The notes: a model not told the origin generated them from the sequence alone. Positions 25,444-35,380 are shown, numbered from the stretch's first letter. The stretch is 64,000 nt of DNA from Brevibacterium atlanticum (GCF_011617245.1 NZ_CP050152.1:2780503-2844502); one strand, 5' to 3'. Made by a program: numbers and translations.

Positions 25444-26928
25444 TCAGTCGTTCGCCGACACAGGCGTCAGGGTCAGGGACAGGCGCTCGTCGGCCCATTC
25501 CACAGGTTCGGCGTCGCGGGGCAGGTCGCTGACGTCACCGGGTGAGGACAGGGTGCCACGCACCGCGGTGGCCGCTGCCACGAGCGGTGAGACGAGGTGG
25601 GTGCGGCCGCCCTTGCCCTGTCGGCCTTCGAAGTTGCGGTTCGAGGTCGAGGCGCAGCGCTCCCCCTCGGCGAGCTGGTCGGGATTCATGCCCAAGCACA
25701 TCGAGCAGCCGGCGAAGCGCCATTCGCCGCCGAAGTCCTTGAAGATCCGATCGAGGCCTTCGTCTTCGGCCTGGAGGCGGACCTTCGCGGAGCCGGGGAC
25801 GACCATGAAGCGGACGTTGTCGGCCTTCTTCCGGCCGCGGACCACCTCGGCGGCGGCGCGCAGATCTTCGATCCGGGAGTTCGTACACGAACCGAGGAAG
25901 ACGGTGTCGACCTCGATCTCGCGCAGCGGGGTACCCGGAGTCAGACCCATATAGGCGAGCGCGTTGGCCGCGGCGGCCTTGTCGTTCTCGTCGTGGAAGT
26001 CATCGGGGCTGGGCACCGAGGCCGACAGCGGCAGGCCCTGACCGGGGTTCGTGCCCCAGGTGACGAAGGGTTCGATGTCCTCGGCCTTGAGGACGACCTC
26101 ACGGTCGAATTCGGCGCCTTCGTCGGTGTACAGGGTCTTCCAGTACTCGACGGCGGCGTCCCAGTCCTCGCCCTCGGGGGCGTGCGGGCGGCCCTTGACG
26201 TACTCGAAGGTCGTCTCGTCGGGGGCGACCATGCCGGCACGGGCGCCGGCCTCGATCGACATGTTGCAGATCGTCATGCGTGCTTCCATGGACAGCTGAC
26301 GGATCGCGGAGCCGCGGTATTCCAGGACGTAGCCCTGACCGCCGCCGGTGCCGATCTTCGCGATGATCGCGAGGATGATGTCCTTGGCACTCGAGCCCTC
26401 GGGCAGGTCGCCGTCGACGGTGATCGACATCGTCTTGAAGGGCTTGAGGGACAGGGTCTGGGTGGCGAGCACGTGCTCGACCTCGGAGGTGCCGATGCCG
26501 AAGGCGAGCGCCCCGAAGGCACCATGGGTCGAGGTGTGCGAGTCGCCGCAGACGACGGTGGTGCCCGGCTGGGTCAGGCCCAGCTGCGGTCCCACGACGT
26601 GGACGATGCCCTGGTCGGCATCGCCGAGGCTGTGCAGGCGGATCCCGAATTCTTGCGCGTTCTTGCGCAGGGTGTTGATCTGCGTGGCCGAGGTGGGTTC
26701 GGCGATCGGCTTGTCGATGTCCCACGTCGGAGTGTTGTGGTCCTCGGTGGCGATGGTGAGATCGGGGCGGCGCACAGGGCGCCCGGCGAGTCGGAGTCCA
26801 TCGAATGCCTGGGGACTCGTGACCTCGTGAACGAGGTGGAGATCGATGTAGATCAGGTCCGGCGCACCGTCTTCACCAAGTGAGACGACGTGATCGGCCC
26901 AGACCTTCTCGGCCAATGTGCGTGGCAT
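25444..26928 (-). CDS. leuC: 3-isopropylmalate dehydratase large subunit
   Basis: This is the aconitase-type catalytic subunit, 494 residues. The iron-sulfur ligands are visible in [10 protein letters not shown] and [36 protein letters not shown] is the aconitase signature region. The start at ATG 26928 ([10 protein letters not shown]) has a GGGAGGA ribosome-binding site. The much longer upstream frame is non-coding and runs into the regulator gene. It is divergent from the IclR-type regulator, the usual leucine control arrangement in actinobacteria. Confidence 0.96.
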   Translation of the reverse strand: MPRTLAEKVWADHVVSLGEDGAPDLIYIDLHLVHEVTSPQAFDGLRLAGRPVRRPDLTIATEDHNTPTWDIDKPIAEPTSATQINTLRKNAQEFGIRLHSLGDADQGIVHVVGPQLGLTQPGTTVVCGDSHTSTHGAFGALAFGIGTSEVEHVLATQTLSLKPFKTMSITVDGDLPEGSSAKDIILAIIAKIGTGGGQGYVLEYRGSAIRQLSMEARMTICNMSIEAGARAGMVAPDETTFEYVKGRPHAPEGEDWDAAVEYWKTLYTDEGAEFDREVVLKAEDIEPFVTWGTNPGQGLPLSASVPSPDDFHDENDKAAAANALAYMGLTPGTPLREIEVDTVFLGSCTNSRIEDLRAAAEVVRGRKKADNVRFMVVPGSAKVRLQAEDEGLDRIFKDFGGEWRFAGCSMCLGMNPDQLAEGERCASTSNRNFEGRQGKGGRTHLVSPLVAAATAVRGTLSSPGDVSDLPRDAEPVEWADERLSLTLTPVSAND

Positions 26929-27055
26929 GGTTCCTCCCGCCGGTACAGGGATTGCCTGTCCTTGCTCTGGTTCTGTGGTGATGAGGAAAAATCTACTCGC
27001 CCGTATCGCATTTCGAACTTGCATCTCGCCCACTGAGACGCGCACAATGGGTGTT
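26929..27055. promoter_or_regulatory. Divergent leuC / iclR promoter region with a candidate operator
   Basis: TCTC (27024-27027) and GAGA (27035-27038) form an inverted pair around GCCCACT. It lies just upstream of a -10-like CACAAT (27043-27048) that ends 7 bases before the regulator ATG. A regulator bound here would cover its own -35 region. The GGCGAGATG core (minus strand) has a similar GGTGAGATG in the leuB leader region near 63120-63130. Confidence 0.4.
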
Positions 27056-27772
27056 ATGACAAGCAATGGTAGCGGCGTCGGAGTCATCGACAAGGCCGCA
27101 ATGGTTCTCTCCGCACTTGAGGCCGGACCGGCCTCTCTCGCCGAACTGGTGACGCTGACCGGACTGGCACGCCCCACTGCCCACCGCCTGGCTGTTGCCC
27201 TCGAATTCCACCGCATCGTCGGTCGTGACCTGCAGGGCCGGTTCGTCCTCGGTCCGCGCCTGGCCGAGCTGTCCTCGGCCGCCGGCGAGGACCGTCTGCT
27301 CGCCGCGGCCGGTCCCGTGCTCGGACAGCTGCGCGACCAGACCGGTGAGTCCGCTCAGCTCTTCCGCCGGCAGGGCGATCTGCGCCTGTGCGTGGCCGCA
27401 GCCGAACGCCCCGTGGGTCTGCGCGACTCCGTGCCGATCGGCGCGACCCTCTCAATGCGCGCCGGCTCCGCGGCCCAGGTGCTGCTCGCCTGGGAGGAGC
27501 CGGACCGTCTGCACACCGGACTGCGCGGGGCCAGGTTCTCCGCGACGATGCTCTCCGGTGTCCGTCGCCGAGGTTGGGCCCAGTCGATCGCCGAACGTGA
27601 GCGCGGCGTCGCCTCGGTGTCGGCTCCTGTGCGCGGACCGAGCAACCGCGTGGTTGCCGCCGTCTCGATCTCCGGGCCCGTCGACCGTCTGACCCGTCAG
27701 CCCGGACGGCTGCACGCGAAGTCCGTCATCGATGCGGCCAGGACGCTGACCGAAGCCCTGGTCCGCGGCTGA
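27056..27772 (+). CDS. IclR-family regulator of leucine genes (LtbR/NdgR-like)
   Basis: This is a 238-residue regulator. An N-terminal winged helix ([41 protein letters not shown]) is followed by an IclR effector domain. Divergence from leuC and overall form match LtbR of corynebacteria and NdgR of streptomycetes, which control leuCD and other amino acid genes. I use ATG 27056, because a CACAAT hexamer ends 7 bases ahead of it. An ATG at 27047 is possible. Ligand and targets are inferred from context. Confidence 0.88.
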   Translation: MTSNGSGVGVIDKAAMVLSALEAGPASLAELVTLTGLARPTAHRLAVALEFHRIVGRDLQGRFVLGPRLAELSSAAGEDRLLAAAGPVLGQLRDQTGESAQLFRRQGDLRLCVAAAERPVGLRDSVPIGATLSMRAGSAAQVLLAWEEPDRLHTGLRGARFSATMLSGVRRRGWAQSIAERERGVASVSAPVRGPSNRVVAAVSISGPVDRLTRQPGRLHAKSVIDAARTLTEALVRG

Positions 27773-27804
27773 GCCGCGACCGCATGCCGCACTCCGCCAC
27801 CTGC

Positions 27805-27831
27805 GGGCCCGAGGATCTCGTCCTCGGGCCC
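27805..27831 (+). terminator. Hairpin terminator behind the iclR-type gene
   Basis: Perfect 11-base arms GGGCCCGAGGA (27805-27815) and TCCTCGGGCCC (27821-27831) enclose the loop TCTCG. The deoR-type promoter hexamer begins 9 bases later. Confidence 0.7.
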
Positions 27832-27851
27832 TCGGTCTGTACTATGGCCCC

Positions 27852-28610
27852 ATGATCGCCGCCCAGAGACGCAACATCATCGTCGATACGATCGAGCGAG
27901 ACGGCGCCGTCTCCATCACCGCCCTGTCCGACAGCCTCGACACCTCGGCCGTGACGATTCGCCGCGACCTCGATCAGCTCGCCGAGGAGGGGCGCCTCGT
28001 GCGCACCCACGGCGGTGCCGTGCTCGCCTCGAGCGCCAGGGAGTCGAGCTATGCGGAGAAGCTCGAGCAGGCGCTGGCCGAGAAGACCGCGATCGCCCGA
28101 GCCGCGGCGACCCGGGTGCGCAATGGTGATGTCGTGGCACTGGGGCCGGGCACGACGACGGAGCTGCTGGCCAAGGAGCTCGTGACCCGTTCGGGGCTGC
28201 GGGTGGTGACGAACTCTCTGCTCGTCGCCGAGGCCATGGTCTCCTCCCCCGACAATGAGGTCATCGTCGTCGGCGGCATCCTGCGCCACTCGATCCGCGC
28301 CTTCGTCGGCGGCAGCACGGTCTCGACGCTGCTCGGCCTGCGCGCCGACACGGTGTTCCTCTCCGGCAACGGCCTGGCCGCTGACTTCGGCCTCTCGACC
28401 CCGGCGTTCCCGGTCGCGGATACGGATCGGGCCATGGCCGCTGGGGCCGGACGGGTCATCGCACTCGTCGACCACACGAAGGTCGGCCTCCGAGCCTCGG
28501 TGCTCACGGTTCCGACGGATGAGATCCAGCACCTCATCACGGATTCGCAGAGTGAGACGACGGAGCTCGAGGCCCTCCGTGCGGCCGGCGTCGAGGTCGA
28601 AGCCGTGTGA
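27852..28610 (+). CDS. DeoR-family transcriptional regulator, probable galactose-locus repressor
   Basis: This 252-residue regulator has an N-terminal DeoR helix-turn-helix (RRNIIVDTIERDGAVSITALSDSLDTSAVTIRRDLDQL, then EEGRLVRTHGGAV). Its C-terminal sugar-phosphate sensor domain includes VALGPGTTTELLAKEL and VTNSLLVAEAM. DeoR proteins usually repress sugar genes and respond to a phosphorylated sugar, here plausibly galactose 1-phosphate. It lies directly upstream of the sugar ABC importer, and a shared operator occurs ahead of three nearby units. TACTAT (27840-27845) ends 6 bases before the ATG, so its mRNA is probably leaderless. Confidence 0.87.
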   Translation: MIAAQRRNIIVDTIERDGAVSITALSDSLDTSAVTIRRDLDQLAEEGRLVRTHGGAVLASSARESSYAEKLEQALAEKTAIARAAATRVRNGDVVALGPGTTTELLAKELVTRSGLRVVTNSLLVAEAMVSSPDNEVIVVGGILRHSIRAFVGGSTVSTLLGLRADTVFLSGNGLAADFGLSTPAFPVADTDRAMAAGAGRVIALVDHTKVGLRASVLTVPTDEIQHLITDSQSETTELEALRAAGVEVEAV

Positions 28611-28667
28611 ATCTGCGCGCCGCGCATATCACTACACCTCTACTTCTTGATTGTTTTATTGTGATTC

Positions 28668-28684
28668 TGATAACTTTTGATCAG
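28668..28684 (+). promoter_or_regulatory. Candidate galactose operator 1 (ahead of the ABC importer)
   Basis: TGATAACTTTTGATCAG fits TGAT-N6-TGA(T/A)CAG, the pattern shared with sites at 33538-33554 and 39139-39155. It lies in an AT-rich stretch (28646-28684), unusual for this DNA, 38 bases before the binding-protein ATG. Confidence 0.55.
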
Positions 28685-28721
28685 TCACGGCAACGAAGCC
28701 GTACCGACCGAAGAGGCACAG

Positions 28722-29819
28722 ATGAAAATCAGAGAATCGCATTCACTCTTCCGCTCCACCGCCATTCGGGTGTGTGCCGTCGCCGCCGCCGGCGGGCTTC
28801 TGCTGTCAGGCTGCACGAACGAGGGCGGCGACTCCGAGGCTGAGAGCAGCAGCGGCGGTGGCGAAGCGGCCCAGGCGGCCGACAGCGCCGGCTCCTCGGG
28901 ACCGACCTGCACCATGGACGACTACGGAGTCGACAAGGTCGACATCAAGGGCGCGAAGGTCGGCTTCTCGCAGTCCGAACCGGACTCCGCGAGCTTCCGG
29001 GCCGCCGAGACGAAGTCGCTCAAGGATGCTGCGAAAGAGGCCGGAGCTGACCTCGTCGTCACCAACGCCAACAATGAGCTGCCGAAGCAGATCAGCGACA
29101 TCGAGAACCTGCTCAGCCAGGACGTCGACATGCTCGTCATCGCCCCGGTCAACTCCGACGGACTCGACTCGGCGCTCAATGCGGCCAAGAAGAAGAAGGT
29201 CCCCGTCGTCACCATCGACAGGAAGGTGACGAACAAGTCCTGCGACGACTACCTCACGTTCATCGGCTCCGACTTCGTCAAACAGGGCGAGCGCGCCGCC
29301 GATGCCTTGGCGAAGGCCACCGACTCCACGGCGAAGGTCGCGGTGCTGCTCGGCCCCTCGGGCAACAACGTCACCGACGGTCGGCAGAAGGGCTTCAAGG
29401 ACAAAGTCGAGTCCGACTACCCCGATATCGAGATCGTCGCCGAACAGACCGCGAACGCCTCACGGTCGGAGGGCCAGGAGGTCACGGCACAGCTGCTGCA
29501 GTCCAATCCCGAGATCGATGCGGTCTATGCGTTCAACGACGAAGAGGGCCTCGGTGCCATGGCCGCGATCCAGGAGGCCGGCAAGGAACCGGGCAAGGAC
29601 GTCAAGATCGTCTCGATCGACGGCACGAAGAACGCCGTGGACGCGATCGTCGACGGCAAGTACAACGCTGTGATCGAGTCGAATCCGCGGTTCGGACCGC
29701 TCGTCTTCGACACGCTGGACAAGTTCTACTCGGGCGAGAAGATCCCGGAAGACATCATCATCAAAGACGGCGAATACACCCCGGACAACGCCGAAGAGCA
29801 GGCCGGTCAGGCGTTCTGA
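28722..29819 (+). CDS. Sugar ABC transporter, substrate-binding lipoprotein (YtfQ-like)
   Basis: This 365-residue periplasmic-binding-protein family member is anchored as a lipoprotein (LLLSGC, Cys31), with a Ser/Gly/Glu-rich linker to about residue 65. The mature part opens VGFSQSEPDSASFRAAET, close to the YtfQ galactofuranose/galactose binding protein, and continues with LLSQDVDMLVIAPVNSDG. The start at ATG 28722 gives a normal signal peptide. An upstream in-frame start would prepend charged residues. With the ATPase and two permeases that follow, it forms a YtfQRT-YjfF-type importer. The Leloir genes nearby favour a galactose-type substrate. Confidence 0.85.
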   Translation: MKIRESHSLFRSTAIRVCAVAAAGGLLLSGCTNEGGDSEAESSSGGGEAAQAADSAGSSGPTCTMDDYGVDKVDIKGAKVGFSQSEPDSASFRAAETKSLKDAAKEAGADLVVTNANNELPKQISDIENLLSQDVDMLVIAPVNSDGLDSALNAAKKKKVPVVTIDRKVTNKSCDDYLTFIGSDFVKQGERAADALAKATDSTAKVAVLLGPSGNNVTDGRQKGFKDKVESDYPDIEIVAEQTANASRSEGQEVTAQLLQSNPEIDAVYAFNDEEGLGAMAAIQEAGKEPGKDVKIVSIDGTKNAVDAIVDGKYNAVIESNPRFGPLVFDTLDKFYSGEKIPEDIIIKDGEYTPDNAEEQAGQAF

Positions 29820-29820
29820 C

Positions 29821-31377
29821 GTGACCGAACGCTCTGCTCCGACGTCGGCGCAGCCGCCCGCAGGGGCTGCGCCGGCGCTGGCCGCCCGCGGCCTGAACAA
29901 GTCCTTCTCCGGCGTCCATGTCCTCCATGACGTCGACTTCACCCTGCGACCGGGTACGATCCACACCATCGTGGGCGAGAACGGTGCCGGGAAGTCGACC
30001 CTCATCAAATCCCTCACGGGCGTCTACCAGGCCGAGTCCGGAACCATCGAACTCGCCGGTACCCACATCAGTTTCGACCACCCCTCACAGGCGCAGGACG
30101 CCGGCATCTCGACCGTCTATCAGGAGGTCAACCTCGTCCCCCTGCTCTCGGTGGCCCGCAACATCTTCCTCGGCCGCGAGCCGCGGACCCGGCTCGGCCT
30201 CATCGACGCCCACACCCTCAATCGCCGGGCCGCCGAGGTGGTCTCCGACCTCGGCATCGACGTCGACGTGACCACGGAGCTCGGCGCACTCGGCCTCGGA
30301 GTGCAGCAGATGATCGCCCTGGCCCGGGCCGTGACCACCGAAGCGCGGGTCATCATCATGGACGAACCGACGTCCTCGCTCGAACGCCGGGAGGTCGAGG
30401 TCCTCTTCGGAGTCGCCCGACGCCTGCGCGATCAGGGAGCGGGCATCGCCTTCGTCTCCCACCGCCTCGACGAGCTGTGGGAGCTCTGCGACGAGGTGAC
30501 GATCCTGCGCGACGGTCGGGTCGTCCACACCGGCCCGATGGACGGCATCGACCGACGCGGACTGATCTCGGCGATGCTCGGTCGCGACATCGCCGAACAC
30601 GGAGTCACCTCGTTCACCGAATCGGACGAGCAGGCTGGGTCCGCCGAGGTCGTCCTCGAAGCCTCGGATCTCAGTGCCCCGGGACGCCTCCAGTCCGTCG
30701 ACGTGAGGGTGCGCGCCGGTGAGATCGTCGGCCTGGCCGGTCTCCTCGGCTCCGGGCGCAGCGAAACGGTCAAGGCGATCTACGGCGGCCTCGAGACGAG
30801 CTCGGGGCAGATCGCGGTCAGGGGCCGGCGGGTGCGCCGCGGCTCCGTCCCCGCAGCGCTGAGCGCCGGGATCGCGCTCCTGTCCGAGGACCGGAAGGCC
30901 GAAGGCATCGTGCCCGAACTCAGCGTCCGCGACAATATCGTCCTCGGCGTCCTCTCCCGAGTCTCACGACTCGGTGTGCTCTCGGACCGCGCGATCGACA
31001 CGCTCGTCGATCACTGGATCTCACGGTTGGGAATCAAGGTCTCCTCCCCCAGGCAGCTCGTCTCCGAACTCTCCGGCGGCAACCAGCAGAAGGTGCTCAT
31101 CGCCCGCTGGCTGTGCACCGAACCCGCGGTCTTCCTCCTCGACGAGCCCACCCGCGGCATCGACGTCGGTGCCAAACAGGAGGTGCAGGCCCTCATCGAC
31201 GAACTCGCCGAGAAGGGCATGGCCGTCGTCCTCATCTCCTCGGAGACCGAGGAGCTCGTGGCCGGTGCCGACGCGGTCCTCGTCCTCCGCGACGGTTCCG
31301 TGGCCGAGGTGCTCACCGGGGATGATGTCGACAACTCCCGTGTCCTCTCCGCTCTCGTCGACGGAGGTCAGCGATGA
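29821..31377 (+). CDS. Sugar ABC transporter, duplicated ATP-binding protein (YtfR/RbsA-like)
   Basis: This 518-residue ATPase has two fused nucleotide-binding domains. The first has Walker A GENGAGKST (residues 52-60), signature region LGLGVQQMIALARA and Walker B VIIMDEPTSSL. The second has a degenerate Walker A (LLGSGRSET) but an intact signature LSGGNQQKVLIARWL and FLLDEPTRGIDVG, the usual asymmetry of RbsA-type proteins. Translation starts at GTG 29821, one base after the binding-protein stop. The stop overlaps the next ATG (ATGA). Confidence 0.93.
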   Translation: MTERSAPTSAQPPAGAAPALAARGLNKSFSGVHVLHDVDFTLRPGTIHTIVGENGAGKSTLIKSLTGVYQAESGTIELAGTHISFDHPSQAQDAGISTVYQEVNLVPLLSVARNIFLGREPRTRLGLIDAHTLNRRAAEVVSDLGIDVDVTTELGALGLGVQQMIALARAVTTEARVIIMDEPTSSLERREVEVLFGVARRLRDQGAGIAFVSHRLDELWELCDEVTILRDGRVVHTGPMDGIDRRGLISAMLGRDIAEHGVTSFTESDEQAGSAEVVLEASDLSAPGRLQSVDVRVRAGEIVGLAGLLGSGRSETVKAIYGGLETSSGQIAVRGRRVRRGSVPAALSAGIALLSEDRKAEGIVPELSVRDNIVLGVLSRVSRLGVLSDRAIDTLVDHWISRLGIKVSSPRQLVSELSGGNQQKVLIARWLCTEPAVFLLDEPTRGIDVGAKQEVQALIDELAEKGMAVVLISSETEELVAGADAVLVLRDGSVAEVLTGDDVDNSRVLSALVDGGQR

Positions 31378-32342
31378 AGGCCATGCCCGCGGCCGCCTCG
31401 GCGACTTCTTCGCGTTCGCGATCGGCACGATCGTGGATCGCGGACTACGGCGTCTACGTCGCCCTGGCCCTGCTCGTCATCGTCAACACGATCATCACCC
31501 CGCACTTCCTCACCGTCGCCAATCTGCGCCTCCAGCTCATCCAGACCGCACCGGTGCTCATCGTCGCCCTCGGCATGGCGATGGTCATCGGCACGAAGGG
31601 CATCGACCTGTCCGTGGGCAGCGTGATGGCGCTCTCGGCCGCGATCATGCCCCTCTACATCGGCTACGGGACTCTTCCGGCGATCCTCATCGGGATCGTC
31701 GCCGGCGGCCTGTCGGGTCTGATGATCGGCGTGCTCGTCTCCTATTTCGGGATCCAACCCATCGTCGCGACACTGGCCGTGCTCATCGGCGGCAGGGGGT
31801 TGGCCAATGTCATCGGCGGTGAGATCAAGAACCTCTCCGACCCCGGACTGAGCACGCTGGGATCCGGTTCGCTCCTCGGCGTCCCCTATTCGGTGCTCAG
31901 CGCGCTCATCTTCGTCCTCCTCGTCGCGTTCCTCATGCGCCGGACCACCGTCGGCGTGATGATCGAGGCGATCGGCGGGAACAGGAAAGCGGCCGAGCTC
32001 GCCGGCATCCGCATCAAGACGGTCCTGGTCAGCGTCTATGTGCTCTCCGGACTGCTCGCGGCCTTCGCCGGGGTCCTCGTCGCCGCCCGCTCGCAGGCGA
32101 GCGATCCGCGGACGCTCGGTCTGCTCATGGAGCTCTCGGCGATCGCCGCGGTCGTCATCGGCGGAACCTCCTTGGCCGGCGGCAAGGTCAAGGTGCTCGG
32201 CACCGTCGGCGGTGCGCTGCTCATGCAGCTCATCGTGTCCACCCTGGTCTCCCACAACATCCCCGATTCCGTGTCACAGATGGTTCAGGCGGTCGTCATC
32301 GTCGTCGCTGTGGCCCTTCAGGTCGGAAGGAGAAAGACATGA
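31374..32342 (+). CDS. Sugar ABC transporter, permease 1 (YtfT-like)
   Basis: This 322-residue membrane subunit of the ribose/galactose (CUT2) class has about eight to ten helices. The family blocks ALGMAMVIGTKGIDLSVGSV and AIAAVVIGGTSLAGGKV, the GG-rich coupling region, are present. The sequence AIGGNRKAAELAGI sits in a cytoplasmic loop. It overlaps the ATPase and the second permease by 4 bases each, so a heterodimeric channel made in equal amounts is likely, as in YtfT-YjfF. Confidence 0.9.
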   Translation: MKAMPAAASATSSRSRSARSWIADYGVYVALALLVIVNTIITPHFLTVANLRLQLIQTAPVLIVALGMAMVIGTKGIDLSVGSVMALSAAIMPLYIGYGTLPAILIGIVAGGLSGLMIGVLVSYFGIQPIVATLAVLIGGRGLANVIGGEIKNLSDPGLSTLGSGSLLGVPYSVLSALIFVLLVAFLMRRTTVGVMIEAIGGNRKAAELAGIRIKTVLVSVYVLSGLLAAFAGVLVAARSQASDPRTLGLLMELSAIAAVVIGGTSLAGGKVKVLGTVGGALLMQLIVSTLVSHNIPDSVSQMVQAVVIVVAVALQVGRRKT

Positions 32343-33409
32343 GCGACGCTTCCCCGACCGCAGTGGTCGCCACCGGCAGCGGCACTCGGACTCGGGCCGA
32401 GAAGCTGGCGCGACTGACTCAGCGCAACGGGGCCCTGGTGATCCTGCTCGGACTCGTCATCGTCTCGGCGCTGGCCTACCCGTCGTTCGCGTCGGTGGGC
32501 AATCTCAGCCAGATCGCCCTCCAGGCGGCGTTCCTCGCTCCCCTGGCCCTCGGTCTCACCTTCGTCATCTTCACCGGCGGCATCGACCTGTCCGTCGGAT
32601 CGGTCTTCGCCCTCGGCGGCGTCCTCGCCGCATGGGCATCCCAGTACGGATTCCTCGCGGCCCTGTTCGTGCCGCTCCTCGTCTGCACGCTCATCGGACT
32701 CATCCAGGGCGCGATCGTCGCGTTCACCGCCATCCCCTCGTTCATCGTCACCCTCGCCGGGCTCCTCTTCGCCCGCGGCCTGCTGCTGGCGCTGACCGCT
32801 GAGGGATCGCAGACCTACAAGGTGCCCGCCGAGGCGGCTTTCCTCCAGCTCAGCCGCGGTTCGTTCCTCGGTCTCGGCTTCCCCGTGTGGATCGTCCTCA
32901 TCCTCTTCGCCCTCGGCGTCATCGTCCTCCATCGCACCTCGTACGGGTCGACGCTGCTGGCCATCGGCGGGCAGCCCGATGCGGCCAGGCTGATGGGACT
33001 GCCGGTGCTGCGCTCGACTCTCATCGTCTTCTCCGTCTCCGGCACGATGGCCGGGCTCGCTGGTGCGCTCACGGCCTCGTACACGGCCTCGGGCGTGACG
33101 ACCCTCGGCGTCGGTCTCGAGCTCACGGCCATCGCCGCGGTCGTCCTCGGCGGCACTCTGCTCACCGGCGGTGCGGGCACGGTCGTCGGGTCGCTCGTCG
33201 GAGTGGTGCTGCTGCAGGTGGTCGCGAACCTCATCAACAGGATGGGGCTGACGAACTCGAACTGGCAGGCGGTCGTCAACGGCGCCGTGCTCCTCATCGT
33301 CGCCGTGGCCCAGGTGCTGCTCTCCCGCGTCCAAGCCAAAGAGCGGGCACGCCGCCGAGGCGGCGAGACGGAGGAGGCCACGGTGGAGGCTCCGGGACCG
33401 CCCGGCTGA
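32339..33409 (+). CDS. Sugar ABC transporter, permease 2 (YjfF-like)
   Basis: This is the second CUT2 permease, 356 residues. FVIFTGGIDLSVGSVFALGG and AIAAVVLGGTLLTGGAG are the family signatures, and AIGGQPDAARLMGLPV lies in a cytoplasmic loop. The C-terminus is a short Arg/Glu-rich tail (RRRGGETEEATVEA). It ends the importer operon. A gap of about 255 bases with an operator-like site follows before the symporter gene. Confidence 0.9.
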   Translation: MSDASPTAVVATGSGTRTRAEKLARLTQRNGALVILLGLVIVSALAYPSFASVGNLSQIALQAAFLAPLALGLTFVIFTGGIDLSVGSVFALGGVLAAWASQYGFLAALFVPLLVCTLIGLIQGAIVAFTAIPSFIVTLAGLLFARGLLLALTAEGSQTYKVPAEAAFLQLSRGSFLGLGFPVWIVLILFALGVIVLHRTSYGSTLLAIGGQPDAARLMGLPVLRSTLIVFSVSGTMAGLAGALTASYTASGVTTLGVGLELTAIAAVVLGGTLLTGGAGTVVGSLVGVVLLQVVANLINRMGLTNSNWQAVVNGAVLLIVAVAQVLLSRVQAKERARRRGGETEEATVEAPGPPG

Positions 33410-33529
33410 CGTGTTCTCCCCGCCCGACCGAGACACGCGCGGAACCCTGCCCGGAGTCCCTCCACAGAGGGCCCGTCACCATGCGTTTTCGCGGGTGAGC
33501 CGGTGTGCGAGACCCCCTGAGGACGAAAC

Positions 33530-33564
33530 GATCAAAACTGTTCAGGTTCGATCACTAGCGATCA
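33530..33564. promoter_or_regulatory. Candidate galactose operator 2 (ahead of the SSS symporter)
   Basis: GATCA occurs at 33530, 33550 and 33560, that is 20 and 10 bases apart and on one face of the helix. Read on the minus strand, 33554-33538 is TGATCGAACCTGAACAG, matching TGAT-N6-TGA(T/A)CAG. Bases 33534-33554 agree at 18 of 21 positions with 39135-39155 ahead of galT. Confidence 0.55.
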
Positions 33565-33665
33565 GGCCCACAATCCTCTAAAGTGTCCACTCGGGGTGTC
33601 ACACACCACACACGGCCTTGAGCTGACGCACATTGCACGCATGCACTGACGCATATGGAGGAACC

Positions 33666-35363
33666 TTGGAAGACATCCGCCTGGACGCTCAGTGGATCGA
33701 CTATCTGCTGATAGCGATCTACTTCATCTTCGTCCTGGGAATCGGCTGGTTCGCCAAACGCGGCATCTCCTCGAGCATCGAGTTCCTCCTCTCGGGTCGG
33801 AGCCTTCCCGCCTGGGTCACGGCTCTCGCGTTCGTCTCGGCCAACCTCGGCGCCGTTGAGATCATGGGAATGTCCGCCACGGGCGCGCAGTACGGCATGC
33901 CGACGATGCACTACTTCTGGATCGGTGCGGTCCCCGCGATGCTGTTCCTCGGCGTGGTGATGATGCCCTTCTACTACGGTTCGAAGGTCAGATCCGTCCC
34001 CGAGTTCATGCGCAGGCGCTTCGGCACCGGCGCCCACCTGGTCAACGCCCTGTCGTTCGCGATCGCGCAGATCCTCATCGCCGGCGTCAACCTGTTCCTG
34101 CTCGGCACGATCGTCAATCGTCTGCTCGGCTGGCCGCTGTGGATCGCCCTCGTCGTCGCCGCAGTGATCGTGCTCTCCTACATCACGCTCGGCGGGCTCA
34201 CCGCAGCGATCTACAACGAGGTGCTCCAGTTCTTCGTCATCGTCGCAGCGCTCCTGCCGCTGACGATCATCGGGCTCAATCGCGTCGGCGGTTGGGAGGG
34301 CCTCAAGGAGCGAGTGACCAACGACGGCATGCTCGGCGCAGAACAGCTGAGCAGCTGGCCCGGCGAACAGCTCTCCGGCTTCTCCAATCCGGTGCTCTCG
34401 GTCGTCGGCATCGTCTTCGGACTCGGCTTCGTGCTCTCCTTCGGCTACTGGACGACGAACTTCGTCGAGGTCCAGAGGGCCATGGCGTCGAAGTCGATCA
34501 ACGCCGCTCGGCTGACGCCCATCCTCGGCTCCTTCCCGAAGATGCTCATCCCCTTCATCGTCATCATCCCCGGCATGATCTCCGCGGTCCTCGTGACGCA
34601 GATGACGCAGTTCAAGCAGATCTCGTCCTCCGCCGGCGAGGCGGCCGCGCAGGCTCAGACGGGTGTCACGTACAACGACGCACTCCTGCTGCTCATGCGC
34701 GAGGTCCTGCCGAACGGCCTGCTGGGCATCGCGATCGCAGGTCTGCTCGCTGCGTTCATGGCGGGAATGGCCGCGAACATCTCCGCATTCAACACGGTCT
34801 TCAGCTACGACCTGTGGCAGCAGTACGTGGTCAAGGACCGCGAGGACGGCTACTACCTCAAGGTCGGCCGCTACGCCACGATCGGTGCCTGCGTCGTCGC
34901 GATCTTCACCGCGCTGATCGCCGGCAACTTCTCCAACCTCATGGACTATCTGCAGACGCTGTTCGGCTTCTTCAATGCCCCGCTGTTCGCCACGTTCATT
35001 CTCGGTATGTTCTGGAAGCGGATGTCCGCGACCGCCGGTTGGGTCGGCCTGGTCGGCGGAACGCTCTCGGCCGTGGCCGTGTTCGTCCTCGCCGAGACCG
35101 GAGTGCTCGATCTGCCAGGTCAGGGTGCGGCATTCCTCGCCGCGAGCACCGCGTTCGTCGTCGACATCATCCTCTCCGTCATCGTCACCTTCTACACGAC
35201 GCCGAAGCCGGCCGATGAGCTGCGCGGGCTCGTCTATTCGGAGACTCCGAAGACCGACTTCGAGGATCTGGGCGAACCGAAGCCTCCGGTCTGGAAGCGT
35301 CCGGTGCCCATTGCGGGAGCCGCCTTGGTCCTCGTCATCATCCTCAACGTGACCTTCGGGTGA
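33666..35363 (+). CDS. Sodium/solute symporter family (SSS) transporter, probable sugar carrier
   Basis: This sodium-coupled importer has 565 residues from TTG 33666, which is preceded by GGAGGA. About 13-14 hydrophobic helices are visible. Family features include SIEFLLSGRSLPAWVTALAFVSANLGAVE (SSS helix 1 region), YGSKVRSVPEFMRRRFG and AGLLAAFMAGMAANISAFNTVFSYDLW. The latter resembles the sodium-site and core region of SGLT-type sugar transporters. Its place in the galactose locus and its operator suggest galactose or a related sugar. A small membrane protein gene follows 17 bases later, possibly a partner subunit. Confidence 0.87.
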   Translation: MEDIRLDAQWIDYLLIAIYFIFVLGIGWFAKRGISSSIEFLLSGRSLPAWVTALAFVSANLGAVEIMGMSATGAQYGMPTMHYFWIGAVPAMLFLGVVMMPFYYGSKVRSVPEFMRRRFGTGAHLVNALSFAIAQILIAGVNLFLLGTIVNRLLGWPLWIALVVAAVIVLSYITLGGLTAAIYNEVLQFFVIVAALLPLTIIGLNRVGGWEGLKERVTNDGMLGAEQLSSWPGEQLSGFSNPVLSVVGIVFGLGFVLSFGYWTTNFVEVQRAMASKSINAARLTPILGSFPKMLIPFIVIIPGMISAVLVTQMTQFKQISSSAGEAAAQAQTGVTYNDALLLLMREVLPNGLLGIAIAGLLAAFMAGMAANISAFNTVFSYDLWQQYVVKDREDGYYLKVGRYATIGACVVAIFTALIAGNFSNLMDYLQTLFGFFNAPLFATFILGMFWKRMSATAGWVGLVGGTLSAVAVFVLAETGVLDLPGQGAAFLAASTAFVVDIILSVIVTFYTTPKPADELRGLVYSETPKTDFEDLGEPKPPVWKRPVPIAGAALVLVIILNVTFG

Positions 35364-35380
35364 AGGAGCCAGTGAACACC

